A DNA stretch of 5,524 nt from CAZAQS01 sp964486825. GTDB lineage: Bacteria > Chloroflexota > Anaerolineae > Anaerolineales > UBA4823. The stretch lies in NCBI GenBank assembly GCA_964486825.1, contig CAZAQS010000309.1, positions 1-5,524 on the forward strand, read 5' to 3'. Below, piece by piece: positions 1 through 5,524 of this stretch (its first letter is position 1; every line of letters begins with the position of its first letter). Both the position numbers and the translations under genes were made by a program. The notes beneath the pieces were generated by a model, which was given only the letters and a program-made list of their open reading frames with translations, made no database searches and had not been told where the DNA came from.

Positions 1-1055
1 CGGTAGCGCTCTTTGATCCACCAGCCAATGGCACGTTCACAATGGTTGTTCGTACCGTCTAAAATCTCATTTCCATCTTCATCCTTCCAATTGCGATAGA
101 AAGTCAGGCGCGGCCAGAGATTCCAGCGATCCATAAACAGATTGCGCATCCGATAGGCGAGGTCATATTTCTTGCCCTTGCCGGGTTTGCGAGCGTTAGC
201 ATAGCGCAGATAGATTTCTTCAAGGCGGGACTGGTCTTCTGGGCGCCGGGAATGGATCATCTCTTGAAGAGCGGCCAGGTCATCCAAGGCATGTTGGGGA
301 GTTATGCCAATCGCATCCAGCGAATGATCCTGTCCGGCGCGAATTATTGCCGAGAGTTCGGCTACCAGGGCATCTGTGTTTCGGCCGACATGGCTCTTGC
401 ACACTTGCTGCGAGCGTCCGGTCTCATCGCTCACCTTCTTCAAGGCGTCCGCATCATCACTCACCACTACATCTGCATCCACCGCTTCCAGGATTGGCGC
501 AAGCCAGGCTTTCAATTGCTCGGCATCTTCGCCCGCTAATTGGTCAATACTCAATACCATCCCGTTCGTCGCATCTACCGCGATACCGACCGTCAGCCAC
601 TCCCCGTTACAGCGCACACTGGTCACATCGGCTCCAACGGCTTTGGTCTTGTATCCATCCAATAGCTGTTCACGCTTCAGCCCAGGCACTTGCTTGGCGA
701 CGGCCTGAACTGCCCGAAACACACTCGTTTTCCCAATCCCCATTCCGAGACTGTTCAATACGATTTCTACAGCCCCGTAACTCAGTCCCAGAATGTACAG
801 CATTACAGCCATCCCATTCACCCGCTTCGAGATGTGCTTCTGACTGACCCCTTTGGGGTAGACCCGGAAAACATACCCACATTTCTTGCATTCACATCTC
901 CAGGCCCTGACTTCAGGGTGCTGAGCATCTACAATCTTCTTGCTCACTTCCTGTCGTGGAATATACCGCATTCCCGGACATCCTTTCCGGGGGCATTTCT
1001 TCGGATATTCAAATACGCTCGGTTCAACTTTTGGTAGAATTAGATTCAGGCGCAT
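1..1055 (-). CDS. DDE transposase, MULE/IS256-like core (3' end outside window)
   Basis: The reverse strand is open from the ATG at 1055 to the window edge, giving 351 codons with no stop; the C-terminus is missing. Residues 21-59 hold a cysteine cluster (C21-x4-C26 and C54-x-C56-x2-C59) that looks like a zinc-binding DNA-recognition module. A hydrophobic, helical stretch follows (about 78-105). The catalytic core shows D143 (GADVTSV), D200/D201 (VVSDDAD), a C219-x2-H222 motif (CKSHVGRN) and E340 (NNHCERAIGWW). The ~139 residues between the second Asp and the Glu imply the helical insertion typical of MULE and IS256-like enzymes, where CxxH is also characteristic. The protein would cut and rejoin DNA at the ends of its insertion sequence. 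An AAGAGG ribosome binding site (1065-1070) lies 9 nt before the ATG. All catalytic residues are present and no frameshift is seen, so the gene may be active. I recognise a type common in Chloroflexota but cannot name the ISfinder family. Confidence 0.88.
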   Translation of the reverse strand, partial: MRLNLILPKVEPSVFEYPKKCPRKGCPGMRYIPRQEVSKKIVDAQHPEVRAWRCECKKCGYVFRVYPKGVSQKHISKRVNGMAVMLYILGLSYGAVEIVLNSLGMGIGKTSVFRAVQAVAKQVPGLKREQLLDGYKTKAVGADVTSVRCNGEWLTVGIAVDATNGMVLSIDQLAGEDAEQLKAWLAPILEAVDADVVVSDDADALKKVSDETGRSQQVCKSHVGRNTDALVAELSAIIRAGQDHSLDAIGITPQHALDDLAALQEMIHSRRPEDQSRLEEIYLRYANARKPGKGKKYDLAYRMRNLFMDRWNLWPRLTFYRNWKDEDGNEILDGTNNHCERAIGWWIKERY

Positions 1056-1077
1056 GTAGCTGTGCCTCTTTGTTCTA

Positions 1078-1111
1078 GGATGTGGGACAGTTAGCCGATT
1101 GTCCCACATCC
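1078..1111. repeat. Perfect 12-bp inverted repeat with 10-nt loop
   Basis: The arms are ggatgtgggaca (1078-1089) and tgtcccacatcc (1100-1111), fully complementary, with the loop gttagccgat between them. It lies 23 bp upstream of the transposase start codon. It could be a transposase-binding site or subterminal palindrome at the end of the insertion sequence, or a hairpin that limits transcription into the transposase from outside. No U-tract follows on the plus strand (catttaacc), so a plus-strand terminator is unlikely. Confidence 0.8.
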
Positions 1112-1148
1112 ATTTAACCACCTTTTTACCAGCTTTGGAACGATCACT

Positions 1149-1165
1149 CCTTGACCCTCTCAAGG
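1149..1165. promoter_or_regulatory. Candidate operator palindrome over the -35 box
   Basis: CCTTGA (1149-1154) and TCAAGG (1160-1165) form a perfect 6-bp inverted repeat around ccctc. It covers the -35 hexamer. The inner half-site CTTGA/TCAAG recurs as convergent pairs at 1223-1227/1240-1244 (12-bp gap) and 1379-1383/1405-1409 (21-bp gap). Carbohydrate importer operons are commonly controlled by LacI- or GntR-type repressors at such sites, but no regulator gene is in the window. Confidence 0.3.
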
Positions 1166-1179
1166 TTTTGATTTACAAT
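1151..1179 (+). promoter_or_regulatory. Sigma-70-type promoter for the ABC operon
   Basis: The -35 box TTGACC (1151-1156) and the -10 box TACAAT (1174-1179) each differ from consensus at one base and are separated by exactly 17 bp. Transcription would start near 1186, leaving a 5' leader of about 387 nt before the binding-protein ATG. An inverted repeat CCTTGA-N5-TCAAGG (1149-1165) overlaps the -35 box and is placed where a repressor operator would be. No other promoter of this quality was seen upstream of the operon. Its use in vivo is inferred. Confidence 0.6.
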
Positions 1180-1554
1180 TCTTAAAGAATATGGGGGTTC
1201 CTGGTATTTCCACGGTACGTCACTTGATAGGTTTAAATTTCAAGGGCAGTGCCGCAGGTATTTACCATTATTGGCGGTCCAACCCAATTTATACCATCAG
1301 GATTCTGGGCTGTCTCTGAAACCCGTGCAAGCCAAATGGGCCTCATGTTCAACTTCTGTATTTGCCAACTTAGATAGACTTGAAAGCAGCAGACCGTGCT
1401 GGCGTCAAGACAACCGAATGTCGCTCTGTGTGAGTTTACTAAAGCAATTATCCTTCAGGCCGGAATCGAGAGGAGGTGAGCATATCGAGAAGATATAGAA
1501 AACGTTCCTATCCTCTTTCACTACTAAACCCACCATAAAATTCAAGATTTTTCT

Positions 1555-1561
1555 AGGAGGG
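1555..1561 (+). promoter_or_regulatory. Ribosome binding site of the binding-protein gene
   Basis: AGGAGGG followed by an A-rich 11-nt spacer precedes the ATG at 1573. This fixes the start and agrees with the signal peptide that begins there (MKKLLTLL). Confidence 0.75.
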
Positions 1562-1572
1562 AAAAAAAGAAG

Positions 1573-3003
<1,431 letters not shown>

Positions 3004-3019
3004 CCACTACGATCATAGA

Positions 3020-3120
3020 GTTCTAGGGGTTGGCAAATAAAAGGGCGCAGCGCCCTGTGGAAACGACAGGCGAGCCTTAAAGTACCTCTGCCCCCCTACT
3101 ATTGGGACAACCCCTAGAAC
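3020..3120. repeat. 101-bp element with perfect 13-bp terminal inverted repeats (MITE- or REP-like)
   Basis: GTTCTAGGGGTTG (3020-3032) is matched exactly by its complement CAACCCCTAGAAC (3108-3120). Inside lies a GC-rich hairpin, AGGGCG-cag-CGCCCT (3042-3056), and a second, partly overlapping one, CCTGT-N7-ACAGG (3054-3070); the two cannot form together. There is no U-tract, so this is not a standard terminator. It may be a miniature inverted-repeat transposable element, or a REP-like palindrome that protects the upstream mRNA and lets the binding protein be made in excess over the permeases, as known for E. coli malE-malF. No target-site duplication is evident at its borders. Confidence 0.7.
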
Positions 3121-3130
3121 ACCCTACTTG

Positions 3131-3136
3131 TGAGGG
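3131..3136 (+). promoter_or_regulatory. Ribosome binding site that decides the permease 1 start
   Basis: TGAGGG lies 8 nt before the ATG at 3145. The in-frame GTG at 3130 has no Shine-Dalgarno sequence (only the end of the inverted repeat and cacccta lie before it), so the ATG at 3145 is preferred. Confidence 0.55.
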
Positions 3137-3144
3137 CCATCCTG

Positions 3145-4536
3145 ATGTCTACCCTTCCCAAAAAGAAAGGTCGAAAGAAGAAGCGTAATTGGGCCCCATA
3201 CTTGCTGATCCTGCCCTCGTTGATCTACCTGGCATTGTTCTTTGCCTGGCCGATGGTGCAGGGACTGGTGCTGGCATTCAGGGAAGACAGAGCCCTGCTG
3301 AGCTTGCGGGATGAGCCTCAACGAGGCAGCCCGGCCGTCGCACAGCTTCCCAGGGGCGCTTCGGTAGCCATCCTGGACAGGGAAGGCAATTTCATCCCGG
3401 AGGAGGATCTGTCGCTGGCCAACCTGATTACGGAGGTCTGGTTCCAGGTGCGCGCCGAGACCCTGGAGGGACAGGAGATCGAAGGCTGGGTACCAGAGAG
3501 ACGAGTGCGCGTGCGAGAACAAGATGAGAGCGGGCTGCCGATTTCGGGTACCATCCGTCCGATCTTAGGAGCTATGGCTGACCCATTGACGACGGTCCAT
3601 TCCGAGCCGGACGATGACAGCGAAGTCCTGGGGCGGCTTGAAACCCAGGCTCTGGTGGTGATCCAGGATCAGGTCACGCTGGAGGTCTGGTATCTGGTAC
3701 AGGGGACGATCAACGAGGAGCTGGTGGAGGGATGGACGCAATCCCGCTATATCCGCCTGCTGGGCGAGGCCCAGGGACGGGTCGAGCAAGGTGACACCGG
3801 GCGCTTCACAACCGTGTATATCGAAAGGATGGTAAACGACCGCTTCTTCATGCCAGCTCTGCGGACGACTTTGTTGCTGATCGTGATGATCATCCCGGTG
3901 CAGTTCATTCTGTCGATTATCATGGCGCTTGTGATCCAGGCTAACCTGAAGGGGAGCGGCCTGTTCCTTTACATCTTCGCCATTGCCCTGGGGGTCTCCG
4001 ACCTGGCGGTGGGCATCGTTTGGTATTCGATCTTCACCCATTTTGGGTACCTCAACTCGATCCTGCATAGCCTTGGCTTGATCGATGCCCCAATCACCTA
4101 CCTGTCGGCCGCCTCCAGGCACTGGATCATTATCGCCATCTGGCTGGCTGAGGTTTGGCGCTCGACAGCCATCGTGATGGTGATCGTGGTTGCCGGTCTG
4201 CAGGCCATCTCGCGGGAGGTGTTGGAGGCCTCCGAGGTGTTCGGCGCTAACCTATGGCAGCGACTGCGTTATATTATCTTGCCATTGCTGCGCCCCAGCT
4301 TGCAGGTGGCCCTGATCTTGCGCACCATCCTGGCCTTCCAGGTCTTTGCAGTCGTTATTGTCCTGAGCGGGGGCGACGTGGTCACGGTATTGGCCAACGA
4401 GACCTACCGCCAGTATTACGACCTGCGCAATTTAAACGTAGCTGCGGCTTACGCCAGCTTTATTTTGCTGCTTTCGTTGGTCAGCGCATTTTTCTACCTG
4501 CAAGCCGTGCGTACTCAAGAGGAGGCCGTCGCATGA
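3145..4536 (+). CDS. Sugar ABC transporter permease, MalF/UgpA-like, with tandem SH3b-like domains inserted in its first external loop
   Basis: This 463-residue integral membrane protein is one half of the importer channel. The lysine/arginine-rich N-terminus (6-14) should stay inside. Predicted helices are about 17-45, 238-264, 272-297, 327-353, 386-408 and 432-455. The EAA loop that docks on the ATPase is intact: E361-A362-S363, G367, then I377-x-L379-P380, matching EAA-x3-G-x9-I-x-LP with Ser for the second Ala. Family members are usually about 300 residues; the excess is residues 46-222 between helices 1 and 2, on the external side. Within it, residues 62-123 (EVWFQV then EGWVPERRVRV) and 146-206 (VHSEPDDDSEVLGRL, EVWYLV, EGWTQSRYIRL) read as two SH3b domains. 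After the insert the normal sequence resumes (FTTVYIERMVNDRFFMPALRTTLLL). It overlaps the next permease by 4 nt. The permease call is firm; the SH3b call is by pattern. Confidence 0.92.
   Translation: MSTLPKKKGRKKKRNWAPYLLILPSLIYLALFFAWPMVQGLVLAFREDRALLSLRDEPQRGSPAVAQLPRGASVAILDREGNFIPEEDLSLANLITEVWFQVRAETLEGQEIEGWVPERRVRVREQDESGLPISGTIRPILGAMADPLTTVHSEPDDDSEVLGRLETQALVVIQDQVTLEVWYLVQGTINEELVEGWTQSRYIRLLGEAQGRVEQGDTGRFTTVYIERMVNDRFFMPALRTTLLLIVMIIPVQFILSIIMALVIQANLKGSGLFLYIFAIALGVSDLAVGIVWYSIFTHFGYLNSILHSLGLIDAPITYLSAASRHWIIIAIWLAEVWRSTAIVMVIVVAGLQAISREVLEASEVFGANLWQRLRYIILPLLRPSLQVALILRTILAFQVFAVVIVLSGGDVVTVLANETYRQYYDLRNLNVAAAYASFILLLSLVSAFFYLQAVRTQEEAVA
3328..3513 (+). other. First SH3b-like domain (permease residues ~62-123)
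   Basis: The sequence begins with a beta-like stretch (AVAQLPRGASVAIL), has a longer acidic loop (FIPEEDLS), then EVWFQVRAE and EGWVPERRVRV. The paired W99 and G114-W115 and the closing basic strand match the second domain (W182, G196-W197) with nearly the same spacing, 16 against 15 residues. It is the more diverged copy and its N-terminal half is less convincing. Confidence 0.5.
3580..3762 (+). other. Second SH3b-like domain (permease residues ~146-206)
   Basis: It follows the usual SH3b layout: V-x-S-x-P-x4-S-x-V-L-G-x-L near the start (151-165), a hydrophobic strand (ALVVIQDQ), W-Y-x-V (182-185), and a closing EGWTQSRYIRL (195-205). In other bacterial proteins such domains bind cell-wall peptides or other proteins. 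The position on the external face is inferred from helix 1 topology. Confidence 0.7.
4518..4525 (+). promoter_or_regulatory. Ribosome binding site of permease 2, inside permease 1
   Basis: AGAGGAGG lies 7 nt before the ATG at 4533, within the last codons of the first permease. It rules out the longer in-frame reading that begins at 4254 and favours translational coupling. Confidence 0.8.
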
Positions 4537-5417
4537 CCACTGCAACCGAAGCAAGGAAAGTATCCGTTTCCCCAGAGGTCAAGGCCGTGCACCGCCGTAT
4601 GTTGCGGCGCCAGCGGCTTGGCCGGCTCCTGATTTACCTGGTGGGAATCCTTATTTCGCTGTGGGTGCTAATCCCGATCCTGTTCATCGCCTCGATGGCG
4701 CTCACCACGCCCGCCATGGTTCGAGCTTACCCGAAGAGCGTGCTGCCCTTCATTCCATTTTCAACGGCAACGTTGGAGTTCTTCCTGAACTCCAGGGGTA
4801 TCATCCCCGGCATCCGCAACAGCCTGGTCGTGGCGGTGGTCACGTTGACCCTGTCTACCTTGATCTCGGCTCCGGCGGGCTATGCCATCTCGCGCTTTAT
4901 CTTTCCCGGCCGCAATGTCTACCGCCTGTCGATCCTGGCAGTACGAGCCTTCCCGATCGTGGTCCTGTCGATCCCGCTGGCAGTGGTTTTCTTGCGGGTG
5001 GGGATCTACGATACAGTATACGGGCTGGCCCTGATGCATACTGCCCTGGCGCTCCCTACCACGGTCCTGGTGATCAGCAGCGTCTTCGCCAGCATCCCCT
5101 ACGAGCTGGAGGAGGCCGCCATGGTCTTCGGCTGTACCCCAGCCCAGGCCTTCCGGCACGTGGTCCTCCCCCTGGTGCTGCCGGGTATTGCGGCGGCGGC
5201 GATTTTTACCTTCGTGCTGTCCTGGAATGAGGTCTTTGCAGCCACGATCCTTACCCTGCATAACCGCACCCTTCCCGCCCAGGTGCTGGTGACGCTAAGC
5301 CAGGCCTCAGATCCCTACCAGTTTGCAGGCGGATTTTTTATGTTGATCCCGTCGCTGATCTTTATTTTCTTCATCCGGCGGTACCTGTTCAATATGTGGG
5401 GCCAGATCACAAAATGA
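4533..5417 (+). CDS. Sugar ABC transporter permease, MalG/CarB-like inner membrane component
   Basis: This 294-residue protein is the second half of the importer channel and has the normal length for the family. A basic, soluble N-terminus (1-31) is followed by about six helices: 32-57, 94-119, 130-156, 159-185, 215-237 and 265-285. The EAA loop is canonical: E194-A195-A196, G200, then V210-x-L212-P213, in YELEEAAMVFG and HVVLPLVLPG. The conserved FVLSWNEVFAA segment after it (227-237) is typical of MalG-like permeases. The loop between helices 1 and 2 is ordinary in size, so the SH3b insertion is limited to the partner. The start ATG overlaps the stop of permease 1 (ATGA). The protein would pair with permease 1 and with the ATPase dimer in the membrane. 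Confidence 0.93.
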   Translation: MTTATEARKVSVSPEVKAVHRRMLRRQRLGRLLIYLVGILISLWVLIPILFIASMALTTPAMVRAYPKSVLPFIPFSTATLEFFLNSRGIIPGIRNSLVVAVVTLTLSTLISAPAGYAISRFIFPGRNVYRLSILAVRAFPIVVLSIPLAVVFLRVGIYDTVYGLALMHTALALPTTVLVISSVFASIPYELEEAAMVFGCTPAQAFRHVVLPLVLPGIAAAAIFTFVLSWNEVFAATILTLHNRTLPAQVLVTLSQASDPYQFAGGFFMLIPSLIFIFFIRRYLFNMWGQITK

Positions 5418-5425
5418 GGAGTTTC

Positions 5426-5497
5426 ATGGCCAATTATGCTTTATTCCCAAATCCCGAGATGAGCCTTGACACTTTTCCAGGAGTAGGCTATGGCTGA
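5426..5497 (+). CDS. Small ORF, 23 residues, between permease 2 and ATPase (function unknown)
   Basis: An ATG at 5426 follows GAGGAG (5416-5421) at a short 4-nt distance and is read for 23 codons (MANYALFPNPEMSLDTFPGVGYG) to a TGA at 5495-5497. The ORF overlaps the ATPase start (5490) by 8 nt in another frame. No domain is recognisable. It may be a real micro-protein, a coupling ORF that brings ribosomes to the ATPase start, or chance. The ribosome binding site in front of it is the main reason to list it. Confidence 0.3.
   Translation: MANYALFPNPEMSLDTFPGVGYG
5479..5483 (+). promoter_or_regulatory. Ribosome binding site of the ATPase gene
   Basis: AGGAG lies 6 nt before the ATG at 5490, inside the small ORF. 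The spacing is good and supports the ATPase start. Confidence 0.65.
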
Positions 5498-5524
5498 AAT
5501 CTTGATCGAGTCTGTTACCAAGCG
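5490..5524 (+). CDS. Probable ABC transporter ATPase, MalK/UgpC-like (first 11 codons only)
   Basis: Only MAEILIESVTKR is visible before the window ends, the last codon being incomplete. This is the usual opening strand of sugar-importer ATPases (an x-I-x-L/I-x-x-V-x-K-R/x-F pattern before the Walker A region). Position directly after the second permease and a good ribosome binding site support the call. Walker motifs and the regulatory C-terminal domain lie outside the window. Many CUT1 operons lack their own ATPase, so its presence would make this a self-contained importer. Confidence 0.6.
   Translation, partial: MAEILIESVTK

Larger units (their letters stand above)
1..1111 (-). mobile_element. 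Probable insertion sequence, partial; right end near 1111
   Basis: The element is defined by the transposase gene on the minus strand plus the short noncoding stretch before its start codon, which ends in a perfect 12-bp inverted repeat (1078-1089 with 1100-1111). The right border at about 1111 is an inference: the palindrome is the only end-like structure within 100 bp of the start codon. The left end, the terminal inverted repeat pair and any target-site duplication lie outside the window, so the true boundary could differ by tens of bases. The rightward operon promoter begins 40 bp beyond this border and so appears to lie in host DNA. Confidence 0.5.
1112..1572. other. Gene-free leader and regulatory region of the ABC operon
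   Basis: No convincing gene lies in these 461 nt. Two ORFs touch the stretch: a TTG-started 75-codon ORF (1271-1498) with no recognisable motif, and a minus-strand ORF that is mostly antisense to the binding-protein gene. What can be supported is the promoter at 1151-1179, several CTTGA/TCAAG half-sites, a cryptic Shine-Dalgarno sequence at 1471-1480 and the real ribosome binding site at 1555-1561. I see no riboswitch that I recognise. Confidence 0.6.
3004..3144. other. Intergenic gap between binding protein and first permease
   Basis: These 141 nt hold no gene. Most of the gap is an inverted-repeat element (3020-3120). The rest is a short spacer containing the ribosome binding site of the permease. 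No promoter with good boxes was seen here, so the permeases are probably read from the promoter upstream of the binding protein. Confidence 0.65.

Noticed and set aside
252..1037. Several overlapping ORFs on the plus strand, and one on the minus strand (670-891) in another frame, across the left region
   Set aside because: They lie over the transposase, which is open across the whole stretch in one minus-strand frame with all catalytic motifs. Their products are low-complexity and match nothing I recognise.
1271..1498. 75-codon ORF in the operon leader
   Set aside because: It needs a TTG start, has no ribosome binding site in front, and shows no domain or hydrophobic pattern.
3042..3070. Rho-independent terminator after the binding-protein gene
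   Set aside because: The GC-rich hairpins lack a following U-tract, and the permeases downstream need to be transcribed; a stability or mobile-element role fits better.
3130..3144. Earlier GTG start for the first permease
   Set aside because: No Shine-Dalgarno sequence precedes it; TGAGGG is well spaced for the ATG at 3145, after which the normal basic N-terminus begins.
4254..4532. Longer reading of the second permease starting at 4254
   Set aside because: The extra 93 codons overlap the EAA loop and last helices of the first permease in another frame and are not permease-like. The ATG at 4533 has a strong ribosome binding site and gives a normal-length protein.
3565..5261. Long minus-strand ORFs opposite the permease genes
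   Set aside because: Their Asp/Gln/His/Arg-rich products are the usual antisense shadow of hydrophobic, codon-biased membrane proteins.

Overview
The window looks like a piece of a Chloroflexota (Anaerolineae-like) chromosome. This rests on three things I can see: a lipoprotein with a long Pro/Thr/Glu linker, whose C-terminus (CWAPDPPSVGPCPVE) is of a type I associate with that phylum; a transposase of a type I associate with the same group; and a moderately GC-rich coding style with good AGGAGG-type ribosome binding sites. The assignment is by recognition only.

Layout. Positions 1-1055 on the minus strand hold a transposase gene that runs off the left edge. It has an N-terminal cysteine cluster and a DDE/CxxH catalytic core of the MULE/IS256-like type. 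A perfect 12-bp inverted repeat (1078-1111) lies just upstream of it and may mark the end of the insertion sequence. Positions 1112-1572 hold no gene that I accept. This stretch carries a near-consensus sigma-70 promoter (TTGACC, 17 bp, TACAAT; 1151-1179) pointing right, a leader of nearly 400 nt with repeated CTTGA/TCAAG half-sites, and a second strong Shine-Dalgarno sequence ahead of a 20-codon ORF.

Positions 1573-5524 are a carbohydrate ABC importer operon of the CUT1 (MalEFGK-like) type. It consists of a substrate-binding lipoprotein (1573-3003), a first permease (3145-4536), a second permease (4533-5417, overlapping the first by ATGA) and the first codons of a probable ATPase (5490 onward). 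A 23-codon ORF sits between the second permease and the ATPase. The binding protein and the first permease are separated by 141 nt, most of it a 101-bp element bounded by perfect 13-bp inverted repeats. It sits where E. coli malE-malF carries REP palindromes.

The most unusual feature is the first permease. A normal six-helix permease of this family has about 300 residues; this one has 463. The extra ~177 residues lie in the first external loop and read as two bacterial SH3-like (SH3b) domains in tandem. The position matches the P2 loop of E. coli MalF, which contacts the maltose-binding protein, but the fold appears different. The likely working model is a lipid-anchored binding protein on a flexible linker that delivers a sugar or oligosaccharide to a heterodimeric permease whose MalF-like half carries its own extracytoplasmic docking or wall-binding module, powered by the ATPase at the right edge. 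The substrate cannot be read from the sequence.
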